Of a DNA stretch of 64,000 bases, positions 1 to 11,338 are shown piece by piece. The position numbers were made by a program, and so were the translations under genes. The notes below the pieces were generated by a model that did no database searches, was not told where the DNA came from, and was given only the letters and a program-made list of their open reading frames with translations. The first letter of the stretch is position 1. Each line of letters starts with the position of its first letter. The stretch is from Manihot esculenta. Taxonomy: Eukaryota; Streptophyta; Magnoliopsida; Malpighiales; Euphorbiaceae. The DNA lies in NCBI RefSeq assembly GCF_001659605.2, contig NC_035169.2:18042263-18106262 (forward strand). Direction: 5' to 3'.

Positions 1-538
1 CAAATATAATCAGTTGCATAATCTAGACTTGACCACGCGGTTGGCAAGGATAGAATTGGGTTTCTCTAAGTTTAATGCGGTCAATAGTTGTTCGATGCTA
101 AATGCCCCAAGGACGTTCCTTGGCAACTTGTTGATTAGTGTTTGATTGGCGAACGTTTCCTAATCAAACTAGAACTAAGGAGGAATTTGGTTGTGAGAAG
201 CGTCTTCCACAACCAAAACTAATTTATTGAAATAAAATAGGAGTCTTAAATAATCAATGATCAATTCTAAACAAGCTGAAATAGACTCATACTTCAACTA
301 GAATCTCTTTCCCATTGAAATTCTCATCTATTTAAATGATTGCTTTCTCTTGCTATTTAGTTTTAATCATCAAAACAAAACCCCCCTCTTTTAATTATTT
401 GTTATTTACTTGTCCAAGTCATTATTAGGAAAATCTGTAGTGTCAAATCCCTGTGGTTCGACCCTATTGCCACTATCTACAAGCTAATTGTTGATTGTTT
501 AATAGGTTTATTTTTGACGGCTTCGACAACCGCTATCA
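1..538 (+). mobile_element. 3' part of an Athila/Tat-type Ty3/gypsy LTR
   Basis: This stretch matches, in order, the last third of the LTRs at 20348-21964, 26205-28041 and 30530-32380. Shared blocks include CCAAGGACGTTCCTTGGCAA near 109-128, a block about an interrupted 'gagaagcgtcttcca', the 'tcaaaacccccct' run and the terminal 'ggcttcgacaaccgct'. It ends in TATCA, a normal CA terminus. No primer site follows, so it is a 3' LTR or a solo LTR whose start lies outside the window. Confidence 0.75.
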
Positions 539-739
539 CTTATGTTATTAATTTATATTTGATAATTAAAACGGGTGGTAAAAGGCAGTTAGGATGTTCT
601 TTTAGTGGCTAGGATTTGATCAAACCTCTCATCCATAATTGGGAGATTTAATTTACTTTTTTTTTTAGATTTAGTTTTCTTAAATTCAAATCTAAATAAG
701 TTATCTAATTGTTGTAACTTTCTTTATTTTTATTGTTTT
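539..739. other. AT-rich spacer without a gene
   Basis: AT-rich sequence between the Athila/Tat-type LTR end and the copia element. I see no ORF, primer site or terminal repeat. It is the left flank of the copia insertion; its continuation after removal of the insertion is at 9142. Confidence 0.5.
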
Positions 740-1629
740 TGTAGGACTGATGCTCAAATTTTTTAAAAGAACTCGAAACTTCTAGCTAAAAACAGAGAGA
801 ATGATTAGACCTGTAACGAGATGTAATGACCTATTGATTGAATTTTTTATAAAGGGCAGACTTTCTTGAAGGAAGAGTCGATCTGCCTGATGGAAGCAGG
901 GCTAAATAAGGCAGGCTTGATGAGATAAGCGCTGGGGGAGCCCGAATACTCGTCAAGGCAGGCCAGGTATCCAAGAAAGCTCTAATACTTAGAATCTTGT
1001 AAGGCAAAAAGGAAAGCCTGGAGGGTCGAAGATTTACTAAGGCTTGAGAACTCAGAAGCCCGAAAGACTGGAGGACGAGAGTAGTCCAGAAGCCTAAGGA
1101 CTCGTCAGGGTGAAAGTAGCCTGGATGCAGAAGTTTAGAATGTCCGGAAGCTCAAAATGCACAGATTCCTCAAAGTGCTCATAAGATTTGATACGCGGAT
1201 TCTTTAAAGAACTCGAACGTCTGAGAGGACTAATAGGAGCGATGGTGTTTTATTTTTTTGCCTTCATTTAAAAGAACTGAGGGATTTTTCATTCTTTTAC
1301 ATTGGTGGTCAAGGTCGTTGAGTTTGCTATTTAAGGAGCAGACGTCCCTATGTTTTGTGTGTGAAAAAAATGTGAAAAGTACAAAAAGTAAAAAGCTCTG
1401 TGATTGTTATTTTTCTCTTTCATTGTTGACTTATAATCGAGTTTGTACTCGTATGTGGTTGTTCTCTCTATGTAGCTTTTTGTAAATAAAGCATTCCCTC
1501 TTCCGAGATGTAGGAGGATCCACAAAGATCGATCCAAACTCGTAAAACTCTCTATTTTTTTCTTTATTTTCTTGTTTTTCTGTTACATCGCTCACCAACA
1601 ATCGAAATTACGGTATTAGAGTAACTACA
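740..1629 (+). repeat. 5' LTR of the copia element
   Basis: 890 bases beginning TGTAGGACTGATGC and ending TAACTACA. The same order of blocks is found at 8238-9141 (904 bases) with many substitutions and small indels. A long T/C-rich stretch and 'gttacatcgctcac' precede the end in both copies. Confidence 0.88.
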
Positions 1630-1631
1630 AG

Positions 1632-1643
1632 TGGTATCAGAGC
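1632..1643 (+). promoter_or_regulatory. Primer binding site (initiator tRNA-Met)
   Basis: TGGTATCAGAGC lies two bases after the LTR end. It is complementary to the 3' end of plant initiator tRNA-Met and is the usual copia minus-strand primer site. Confidence 0.93.
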
Positions 1644-1705
1644 AAGGTTTGTGAGTGGGGAGGTTCATTGCCTGTCAGTTTTCTTAAAGTCTGGTTGAGA
1701 AAGGA

Positions 1706-4700
1706 ATGGCATTGACGATGCAAAAACTTGATATTGAGAAGTTTGATGGGAGAGGAGATTTCATGCTTTGGAAGGAAAAGGTCAAGATAAGTCTCGAGAT
1801 CATGGGACTGCAAGATACTCTTAATGATGATCCAAAAACAGGAAATCTTAAGAAAGAGAATGAATTGAAGAAATCAAGAACACCAGCCTATAAAAGAATC
1901 CTTTCTTTAACTTTAGAAATCTCATAATCTTCTGGGGCTACTTCAATCATCACCTTGAATCAAGAAGCAAGATCCAAAGCAAAAGAGATTGAGGAGCCGG
2001 TCAAATAGTCAAAAAGAGAAAGAAGTAAGAAGGTCAGGAACTTGATAGTTCTGTGTCTCTCGGATCAGATTCTTAGAAAAGTGATGCATGAGAAGATTGC
2101 TTTTGGAATTTGGAGACTCTTGGAGAGACTCTACCTGGAACAATATTTACCTAACAAAATGTACCTAATGCAGAGAGTTTCAGACTTTAAGATGGACAAG
2201 GGCAAGACCATTGAGGAGATCTTGGAAGTTTTTCAGAAGATGCTGTCTAATTTGCAGAATCTGTAGGTTAAGGTAGAGGAAGAATTCCAAGCAGTGTACC
2301 TGTTGAATTCTTTGCTTCCCCCTTATGAACAATTGAGGGAGGTTCTAAAGTATTCAAGAACCAGTATCACGGTAGAATATGTGAAGATTACAAAAAGATC
2401 AAAAGAAGCAGAACTCAATGCTCGGAAGGGTACAAGAAATCAGGGTGAAGGTCTAATAGTAAGGGAAGGATCTGAGCATAGAGACAATAAGAATAGGGGA
2501 AAAAGCAAATCGAGGACAAGATCGAAGTCCAAGAGCAAAGCCGAATGTTAGCATTGTGGCAAGAAAGACCATCTCAAGAAGGACTGCTACTTGAGGAAAA
2601 ATAACAAAAAGGCTTCTCAGATTGAGAAGGGTGTAACAAAAATTGCAAATAATAATATGCAAGATTCTAAGTTTTGACTACAGAAACTTTAGAGGTACTA
2701 TCCACCACTGAGTCAGACATTAAAGAACAGTGGATATTGGATCCAGGTTGCACATTCCACATGACTCCGAGAAAAAATGGTTTGCCACATTTGAAGAAAA
2801 AGATGGAGGTAAAGTCAAGATGGGAAACAACACAACCTGTGATGTCAAAGGAGTCGAAACAATATGGATCATAATGCATGATGGCACGATTGTGATCTTA
2901 ACTCAAGTGAGGTGTATTCCTGAACTCAAAAGAAATATGATTTCTCTTAGTGCACTTGAATTGCAAGACTGCTGATACAAGGCTCAGAAAGGCATAATGA
3001 AGATTGTCAAAGGCTGTAGAGTCATCATGAAAGAAGAGTTGCTACAAGGTCTACATGTTTTGCAAGGTAAAATGATTTCTGGTGAAGCAAATCCATCCTA
3101 GGCTACTCAGGATCAAACCTGCCTTTGGTATAGCAGGCTTGGACACATGAGTCAGAAGGGAATAGAGACTCTGGTAAAAAAGGATCCGCTTCAAAGTATT
3201 AAACTATCATTTCTATGTTTCTGTAAAAATTGTGTCTTTGGTAAATCTCACAAGTTGTCAATTGAGACCAGAAAACATACAACAAAGGGAATTCTTGACT
3301 ACATTCACTCAGACCTTTGGGGATCACCAAACATTCCTTTTTCTCTATCAAAGTGTCAGTATTTCATCTCCTTTATTGATGATTACTTGAGAAAGGTCTG
3401 GATTCACTTCCTAAAATCAAAGGATGCAGCCTTTGAAGTTTGTGGAATAGAGATGCTTAGTGGAGAATTAGACAGAAAAGAAGATCAAAACGTTGAGGAC
3501 AGAAAACAGTCTTAAATTCTGTAACAAAAAGTTTGATTCATTTTACAAGAAGTAGGAAATCCGGAGGCACAAGACATATGCTTATACACCACAGCAAAAT
3601 GGTGTTGCAAAAAGAATGAATAGGATAATAATGGGAAAGGTTAGAGGCTTGCTCAGTAAGGCGGGTTTATCTCAAAATTTCTAGGTTGAAGTTACATCGA
3701 CGTATGTATACTAGATCAATAAGTCTCCATCTACTGCTATAGAGTTGAATGTTCTAGAATAGAGGTCAGGGATTGAGTCTTCCTATTCACACTTGAGGAG
3801 GTTTGGTTGTGTGTCTTACATCCATACAAATTAGGTTAAACTACGGCTAAGAGCAAGAAAGGGGATATTCATTGGATATCCTTAAGAAATCAAAGATTAC
3901 AGGATCTGGTTGCTGGAGGAGAAGAAGTGTGTCATTAGCAGAGATCTCAGATTCAATGAAGAACAAGTGTTCAATGACCTACAAGAAGACAAAGAAGAAG
4001 AGGTTACAGGGCATATCTTAGGTAAGGAGACTGTTACTCTTCAGGTTCCTACGTTGCAGATCAAGAACAATGAAAGGACTAAAGATCAAGGTGGAGTTCC
4101 TCAGAGAACAAGTGAGAGTTCATTAGGATCTAAAGAGAAGGAAATCTCTTCAGATGATAAATCTGGAAACACTGAAGATTCAAAATAGGGACAAAGGCTA
4201 GAGGAAGAGGTGGATTTTGAGCAAGAAGATCTTTGAAATTATATGCTTGCAATTGATAAAGGAAAAATAAAATCAAACCCCCTTCAAGATATAATGAGGC
4301 TAAGACTGTGGCTTTTGCCTTCACGTCTACAGAAAAAAATTGAAATCGAAGAACCAAAGTCATATTAAAAAGCCAAGCAATCTAAGGATTGGAGAAAGTG
4401 GAAAGAAGCAATGGAGGAGGAAATAAAGTCACCGAAGCAGAATAACACTAGGATTCTCACCAAGGAACTTGAAAATAAGAAGATTATAGGGTGTAGATGG
4501 GTTGTGAAGTGAAAACTGGGCATTCCAGGTGTGAAACAACCCATATTCAAAGCAAGATTGGTTGCTAAGGGTTTCTCACAGGTTGAAGGAATAGATTATA
4601 ATGAAATCTTTTCTCCTGTGGTGAAACATGTTTTAATCCAGGTTCTGTTATTATTAGTAGTATATCAAAATTTGGAATTAGAACAAATGGATGTGAAGGC

Positions 4701-5041
4701 TACGTTCTTAGATGAAACTTTGGAAGAGCAAATTTTCGTGAAGCAACTAGAGGGTTTTGAGGAAAAAGGGAAAGAGGATTGGGTATGTCAGCTTCAGAGG
4801 TCTCTTTATGGTCTAAAAGAGTCACTTAGGCAATGGAACCAGAGATTTGATTCTTTTAGGCAAGACAATGCATTTCAGAGAAGCAATTTTAATTCCTGTG
4901 TCTATTTCAGAAAGCTTAAAGATCAGTCTGTAATATATCTAATGATATATGTAGATGACATGTTGATAGCATCAAAGGATCAATCAAAGGTCAAGAGATT
5001 GAAGGAAATGCTGGGATCAAAATTTGATATGAAAGATTTGG
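1706..5041 (+). pseudogene. copia gag-pol remnant, 5' part (Gag, protease, integrase, RT N-terminus)
   Basis: The ATG at 1706 opens a UBN2-type copia Gag (LDIEKFDGRGDFMLWKEKVK). A CCHC zinc knuckle lies near 2547-2590 but has a stop between its first two cysteines. The protease active-site region near 2735-2765 reads WILDPGC, with Pro where Ser or Thr is usual. The integrase zinc-binding region (LGHMSQ ... CKNCVFGKSH) is at about 3125-3255, followed by the D-containing core (HSDLWGSP, FIDDYLRK) at 3300-3440. The reverse transcriptase starts near 4380, with the YVDD active site at 4948-4959. Stops at 1926, 2265, 2550, 2973, 3513 and elsewhere, plus frame changes, make this non-coding. A solo LTR interrupts it at 5042; the frame resumes after 7310. 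Confidence 0.85.
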
Positions 5042-7305
5042 TGTAACGACCCCAAAACGGACCGTCACCGGCGCTAGGATTCAGGTCGGCTTAAGGCCGC
5101 CGGAACCCGTAGCAAGCCTGCTATACTCTCTGTGTACCTGTAAATCTCATACATGATCATACATTTTCTGTGAAAATAAAAACTCTTTTCTCTGTATCAA
5201 GGCTTAACCTGTGCATGCACTATCTCTGTACTCTGTACTCTGTACCCCTGACTAGAGCTTGCTCTAGATGGGTTATCTCATACCTGTTAAGCCTGGTTTT
5301 TCACATACTCTGTGTGTAAAACATATACATATATACAGATCATGTACTCAACAAAAGATTTACAACACAAACCACTAAGTCAAGCACAAGTCTAACTGAA
5401 TACACAACTAGTACATCTTTTTAATATTACATGTCCACTCTAAGCTATTACATAACTCTTCTCTCTTTCTATACTCTTCTGGACTTCCCCTGTACACTGT
5501 ACACTGAACCTGCAAAACTGGGGTTAAGGGAGTGGGATGAGCTCTATAGCCCAGTGAGTAGAACAATAAAATAAGTCATTAAAATATGATCTTATGAAAT
5601 GCGTCATATCACAGACAATCCACATCAAGAGTAAACCCATCACCATATAGTCCCAGTAACTGATCCGTGCCAGGCCGTAGATTGGGGTCCTGGTCTTCCA
5701 GTACTATATATATATATGTGTGTATAACACCTGTACTTACCATTTGCCAGGCATAGACCGGAAACCTGGTCTTACTATACCTGCCAGGCCATAGAATGGG
5801 GTCCTGGACTTTACTATACCTGCCAGGCCGTAGAATGGGGTCCTGGGCTTCCTGTCTGGAACTACTGGATCATTCAGCATTTACCCACACCAACAATATA
5901 GCTATGCAATGCAACATCTTTGTGAATTCTAATGCAATCAACCTATTGCATAAACATGATGCATGAAAGATGCTAAAAGCAGTTAATGTCTCAATTAAAA
6001 CGAGTATTAAGTTTAGTTCCACTCACCTCTGGCTGTCTGGACTGACTCTGTAGGTTCTGTAAGCTCTAGAGCAGTACTCACTGCTGCTCTCTCTGGTTCC
6101 TCTGGTCTGTGTAAGCACAGAAAGACTCAAATGAGGGACCAAACTAACTTAAGAATAACTCTATTAAACTCCCTAAGAATCCCCTTAATCTCACTCTAAA
6201 ACTCATGCAAAGCATGAAAAAGAAAAGCTGGACAGGACACTTTCGGCGGTAGGTTCGGCGGCCGAAAGTCCTCTCCAGAGACGAAACTCATGCACCTTCG
6301 GCGGCCGAATCTTAACTTTCGGCGGCCGAACCCTTTCGGGGGCTAGTTTCGGGGGCTGAAAGGCACTCCAGAGATGAAAGTCTCTAACCTTCGGCGGCAC
6401 CTTCGGCGGCCGAAACTCCCCTCCAGAGCCGAAAGTCCAAAGGCTCGGGGGCAAGCTTAGGCAGCCGAAGTCACTTCCCCTCACCTCCTCAGGGGTTCGG
6501 CGGCCGAATTTTACCTTCGGCGGCCAAACCTGAGTTCATCAGCAGGGTAGAAACTTGCCCTGCCTCTTGCCAAAAGCACCAAACTCCTCCAAACACAAAC
6601 ACCACACTTCCTCAACTTACATACACCTAAGTATATGCTCAAAGGGGTCAAAGACTACCTAAAAACCCCAACAACACAAATCACATAACACACAAACAAG
6701 CCTTTCACACAAAAATCATCAAAAACTCTTCTTTTAACCTATTCATGCAACTCTCTCCATAAACCCCATAAATCTTCCATAAAACATGAAAACAAGCTCA
6801 GGATCTTCACTTACCTCTTGAAATCAAGTAGATGAATGATCCTAACGTGGAGTTTTGAAGCAACTCTCCTTCAAACTCTCCAAAATTCACAACTTTGTAT
6901 TTAAAGCTCAAAACCTTCAAAATAACATAAAACTCAATCAAATCTTTGCATGATTTAATGAAAACATAAAGAAAACTCTAAAAAGGACAGGGTTTCACCT
7001 TTAGCAAGTCGAAGAAACGGTGATCTTATCGTTTCAATCGACTGAGGGCCATTTTATAGGTGGCTGGCCAGACCACCTTCGGCGGCCAAACGTGAAACCG
7101 AAAGCCATGCATGTTCGGCGGCCGAACCTGGCTTTTCTGCCTTGGTTCATTTCTCTCAAAAACTCATGACATTTTCACTTTAAAACCTTAAAACATTCCA
7201 TAATACTTTAGAAAAACATAAATCCTACCCTTCTAGAGGATTCCGACATCCCGGATTCCACCGGACGACAGGAATTCCGGTGCCGGACTCTAGCCGGGTA
7301 TTACA
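5042..7305 (-). mobile_element. Ty3/gypsy (Tekay-type) solo LTR, reverse orientation
   Basis: 2264 bases from TGTAACGACC to GGGTATTACA, the reverse of the gypsy LTR ends seen elsewhere here (TGTAATACCCGG ... TTACA). It is flanked by a perfect 5-base duplication TTTGG at 5037-5041 and 7306-7310. No internal sequence is present, so the two LTRs of an element recombined. On the minus strand it keeps a TATA box (7052-7059), a splice-donor-like GAGGTAAGTG at about 6808-6817, two clusters of TTCGGCGGCCGAA inverted repeats (6242-6535 and 7078-7125), and four tandem units at 5667-5853. Confidence 0.95.
5667..5853 (-). repeat. Tandem hairpin-like units in the solo LTR
   Basis: Four imperfect units of the form CCAGGccgtagaatggggtCCTGG, at about 5667, 5744, 5782 and 5821. 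The CCAGG and CCTGG arms are complementary, so each unit can fold. Arrays at 17713, 33178 and 40619 are homologous. Confidence 0.75.
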
Positions 7306-7310
7306 TTTGG

Positions 7311-8130
7311 GGTCTGCAAGGAAAATCTTAGGAATAAGCATTCAGAGAGATAGAAATGGAAAGCGGTTAACCCTATCTCAAGGGGAATACAGAGGGTTTT
7401 AACAACTTTTGGAATGGACAAAGCAAAGGCTGTGAATACTCCATTGAGGACTCCTTTCAAGCTAAGTTTGAGCAAGGATTCGGAAGAGCTTGATGAGTCA
7501 CTCAAAGAAATTGCCCCATATTCAATCGCTGTTGGTAGCATCATATATGCTATGATCGGAACATGGCGGGATTTGGATTATCTAATCAGAGTTATTAATA
7601 GGTTCTTGAGCAAACTATAAAGAGATCATTGGAATACTGTGAAATGGGTACTCAGGTATTCAAAGGTACACAGAAGCTGAAACTCAATTATGTCAGGGAA
7701 ATAGGTTTGAAGGTCAGAGGTTTTTGTGATTTTGATTATCCAGCTAATTTGGACAAAAGAAGATCGATGTTGGGGTATGTATTCACTATTGGAAGAAATA
7801 TTGTAAGCTGAAAGTCAGGTCTTCAACATGTCATAGCTTTTTCAACCATAGAGTATATGGCATTAACGGAAGCCATTAAAGGGGGAATTTGGTTAAAATG
7901 TCTGATCGAGGAGCTTGGATTCAAATAAGAGACAATAGAGGTGTTTTGTGATTCTTAGAGTGCCATCCTTTTGTCAAAGAACAATGTGCATGATGAAAGA
8001 ATCAAACACATAGATATCAGATTGCACTTCGTTAGAGATTTGATATCTAAAGGATTGTCAAGATTTTGAAAATCCACACAGAAGAAAACTCTTTAGATGT
8101 ACTCACTAAGATTTTAACATTTAACAAGTT
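7311..8130 (+). pseudogene. copia pol remnant, 3' part (RT C-terminus and RNase H)
   Basis: Resumes the reading broken at 5041. The first part (GKAKAV-like, 'NTPLRTPFKLSLS') is the end of reverse transcriptase. From about 7690 comes the copia RNase H: GFCDFDYPANLDKRRS, then 'YMALTEAIKGGIWLKCL', a CDS motif near 7945, and KHIDIRLHFVRD near 8005-8045. Stops at 7618, 7809 and 7928 and frame changes break it. Confidence 0.82.
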
Positions 8131-8225
8131 CAAAAGGACGTTGAGCTTGTTAAGGCTGACCGAAGAATTAAGAGGGTCAAGTTGAAGAAGGGATGATGAT
8201 TCACATGAATTGAAGAAGTTCAATC

Positions 8226-8237
8226 AGGGTGGAGAAT
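8226..8237 (+). promoter_or_regulatory. Polypurine tract of the copia element
   Basis: AGGGTGGAGAAT directly precedes the 3' LTR. This is the common plant copia plus-strand primer form. Confidence 0.85.
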
Positions 8238-9141
8238 TGTCAGACTGATGCTTGAATTATTCAAAAGAACTAAGTGCTTTTGGATAAAAATAGTGAGAAT
8301 GATTAGACCTGTAACAAGGTGTAACGACTTATTGACGGGGTGTTTTGCTAAAAGGCAGACCTCTTTGAAGGAAGCGCCGACCTACCTGATGGAAGTAGGG
8401 TTAAACAAGGTAGGCCTGATGAGAGAAGGGCTAAGGGAGCCTGGATGTCTGTCAATACAGGTAGGTGTCTAGGAAAGCTCAGATACTCAGAAGCATGAAA
8501 GGCAAGAAGGAAAGCCCAGGGGCTCGAAGATTCGCTAAGTCTTGAGAACTCGGAAGTCCGGGAGCCTAGAAGGCGAGAGTAGCCCGGAAGCCTTAGGACT
8601 CGCAAGGGTAAGAGTAGCCTATATTTGGAAGTTTAGAATGTCTGGAAGCTTAGAATGCACGGATTCCTTAAAGTGCTCGAAAAGTTTGACATGCGGATTC
8701 TTTAAAGAATTCAGAATATCTGAGAGGATTAAAAGGAACAATGACATTTTGCTTTTCCGCCTTTATTTAAAAAGAACTGAGGGATTTTTTAGTCTTTTAC
8801 ATTGGAGGCCAAGGTCATTGAGTCTGCTATTTAAGGAGCAGAAGTTCCTCTATTTTGTGTATGAAAAAAAATGTGAAAAGTGCGCAAAGTGAAAAGTGCT
8901 GTGATTGTTGTTTTTCTCTACTAGTATTGATTTGTAATCAAGCTTATGCTCGTGCGTGCTTGTTCTTTCTCTATAACTTTTCATGAATAAAATATTCCCC
9001 CTTCTGAGACGTAGGACGATCCACAAAAATCGATTCGAACTCGTAAAACTCTTTATTTTTTCTTTTCTATTTTTCTTTATTTTCTTTTTTTCTGTTACAT
9101 CGCTCACTAGCGATCGGAGTTACGATATCAAAATAACTACA
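8238..9141 (+). repeat. 3' LTR of the copia element
   Basis: 904 bases, TGTCAGACTGATGC to TAACTACA, collinear with 740-1629. The divergence from the 5' LTR is easy to see by eye, in keeping with the decayed coding region. Confidence 0.88.
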
Positions 9142-9940
9142 GTTTCTTACTTTATTTAATTTATTTTTTGCCATGTTTATTTATTGCATGCCATATTTAT
9201 CTTATTTTCTCTTTTTATTTGCATAATTTATTTCCTTATCTAATTTTATTGTCTACTATATTTGTGAATATCTCAATCCAAATTAAAATAATTTTCTTAC
9301 TTAAATTAAAAAAAATATCTCTTACTTTTTTTTTATTTATTTCTTTCCTTAATTAAAAATATTTCTTTCTATAATTAATTTATTTTTCATATTTAAATTA
9401 TTTTTTTCCTTTTTTAATTGTTTTATTTTTTTTATTTGATTTATTTTCTTTTCTTTTTAAAATTTATTTTTTTTCATTTTTAGTTTATTTGCTTCCTATT
9501 TTTCCTTTTTCAATTATGTCAAGTTAGATTATGGTAAGAAAGTTAAAAAAAAAGAGATGAGATCTTCTTCTCTTATTTTTTCTACCTTGCCCAAATAGCA
9601 CTTCCTTTTTTGATGAGTAACTTTCTTCTTTTTAGACCTATGAAGCATATGATGGAAGCCCATTTAAACATGAAGACCTTTGTAAAAGGTGATGGGGCCA
9701 AAGGTCTTATAATAGTTTCAATTGAGTTAGTGAATTTTAATCCTTTTTTTCATTATGGATTTGTAAATTAATTCCTTTCTCCTTCCTCTTTTTTTAGTTT
9801 AGAATTTGGATTAATTTTTGGTTCATTCATTTCTCCTTCTCTTTCTATATGTGGTTTATTTTATGTATTTTACCTAATGTGCATGTAATTAAATTAGTAA
9901 ATTAAGTATATTCGAGGAGAATATTCTTAAAGGGGAGGAA
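9142..9940 (+). other. T-rich spacer ending in a gypsy polypurine tract
   Basis: No gene seen. Most is long T-rich low-complexity DNA. The last part (about 9909-9940, TTCGAGGAGAATATTCTTAAAG and GGGGAGGAA) matches the conserved end of the gypsy internal regions in this window ('ggacgaatgttcttaagg' plus a purine run), so it is the 3' end of an otherwise missing gypsy element whose 3' LTR begins at 9941. Confidence 0.6.
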
Positions 9941-10170
9941 AGTAATACCCGGCTAAACTTTGGTATTGAGATTCTAACTTTTCGATGGAATCTCCATTGG
10001 AATCTTGAATCTCGAAACTAAAATCTTTAAAAGGAAAAAGTAGGGTTTCTATAAAATGAATTTGAAGCATTTTTAATGTGTTTAAAAAAAAAAAGAGTTT
10101 TGTAAAGGTTTTAAGGTTCGACCGCCGAAGGTGGTTTCTCTAGCCGCCGAAGGTGGTTTATCCAGCCACC

Positions 10171-10178
10171 TATAAAAG
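10171..10178 (+). promoter_or_regulatory. TATA box of the gypsy LTR
   Basis: TATAAAAG within the conserved context 'ccagccacctataaaag', shared with LTRs at 16199, 52520 and 61950, and in reverse with 5042. Confidence 0.7.
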
Positions 10179-10771
10179 AGGCTCTATCTGAAATGGAGAG
10201 AAATTTATTTCCATTTCAAGTAGAGATGAGTTTTCTTGGCCCTCTCCTTCATAATGTTTCTTTTAAGCAGTTTTTCATGAATTTTTTACTTTTGTTTTGA
10301 AGATTTGAGTTGTGTTTGAAAGTTCTAGCTCTTGGGATCTTTTAAGTTTATTCCTTTTCCCTCCCTGAAACCTCCTCTTTGTTCCTGTAGTTGTGTTTCT
10401 TCATAGAGGTAAGTTTGGGTTCTCTAAACTCTTTTGTTTTGGACTCAATATGAGTTATGTGTTGCTGGAGTTGCTATTATGAGAATGCATGCAAAGGATT
10501 GTGTCTTTTCTCCTTTTATGATTGAACCTACAATGTCTATACGATGAGTGGTTTTGTTCAATGCATGTGGAAGTTTAGACTAGCATTAAGTGTTTCTTGT
10601 ATTTTAGGATATGTATGGTTGTTTTGAGGCTTCTGCATGTGAGTTTCATTGTGTTTTAGTGCCTGAGGTTTAGGACAGAATCGGGTTTTACCTTGCTGGA
10701 GAATCCAGGTTTGGCTGCTGAACCCAAGTTTGGCTGCTAAACCTGCCTGTGGAGGCAGCCTTTAGGCCGCC

Positions 10772-10958
10772 TGAAACAGCCCGGCCCAAACTGGCCCATA
10801 TAACTTTTGGACTCACTTTCCACTTGGCCCAAAATGGTTAACCCAAGTTATTTAGTAGTTTCGTGCTAGCCATTATATATAATTTAATTTTTTTTAAATC
10901 TACCGAAGTGGGACGGAACAGCTTTCGCAAATCCACAAGTAGGTAGCTGACCGTTACA
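10772..10958 (-). repeat. Left terminal repeat of the TRIM
   Basis: 187 bases, TGAAACAGCCCGGCCC to GACCGTTACA. Similar to 11153-11338 with scattered substitutions. On the minus strand this is the 3' LTR. Confidence 0.88.
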
Positions 10959-11152
10959 CTCGGTCCCGCTAAATTTGCGACGTCCTCGTCGCAACTAAAT
11001 CGATTACAATTGCTAACCAGGACTGGGCCCTTGGGTACTGTGGTTCGCTAGTACCTCGAACGGCTCCACCTTGTCTCTCATGGGTAGCCCTTTCCTCGCA
11101 GGCCCACTAGCTCCGCACAATATGTCTGACCTAGGGTGGCTCTGATACTAAT

Positions 11153-11338
11153 TGAAACAACCCGGCCCAAACTGGCCCAAATAACTTTTAGGCCCACTTT
11201 TCACTTGGCCTAAAATGGTTAACCCAAGTTATTTAATAGTTTCGTGCCAGCTATTATATATAATTCAATTTTTTTCAAATCTACCGATGTGGGACGGAAA
11301 AACTACCGCAAATCCACAAGCAGGCAGCTGACCGTTAC
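11153..11338 (-). repeat. Right terminal repeat of the TRIM (last base at 13921)
   Basis: Begins TGAAACAACCCGGCCC and ends GTTAC; the final A lies after the nested LTR at 13921. On the minus strand this is the 5' LTR, and the primer site is just inside it at about 11135-11151. Confidence 0.88.

Larger units (their letters stand above)
740..9141 (+). mobile_element. Ty1/copia LTR retrotransposon, decayed, interrupted by a solo LTR
   Basis: Complete outline of a copia element: 5' LTR 740-1629, primer site at 1632, gag-pol in the copia order protease, integrase, reverse transcriptase, RNase H, a polypurine tract just before 8238 and a 3' LTR 8238-9141. Flanking bases are gtttt (735-739) and gtttc (9142-9146), a target duplication with one mismatch. 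Without the nested 2264-base LTR and its 5-base duplication it would be about 6.1 kb. The reading frame has many stops and the two LTRs differ at many places, so it is an old inactive copy. The reverse transcriptase and RNase H wording resembles the Tork (Tnt1-like) lineage, a low-confidence assignment. Confidence 0.9.

Noticed and set aside
8348..8605. Open frames of 60-116 codons in the copia LTRs (1258-1537, 8248-8892)
   Set aside because: They lie in LTR sequence in several overlapping frames on both strands, are not conserved between the two LTRs and match no family.
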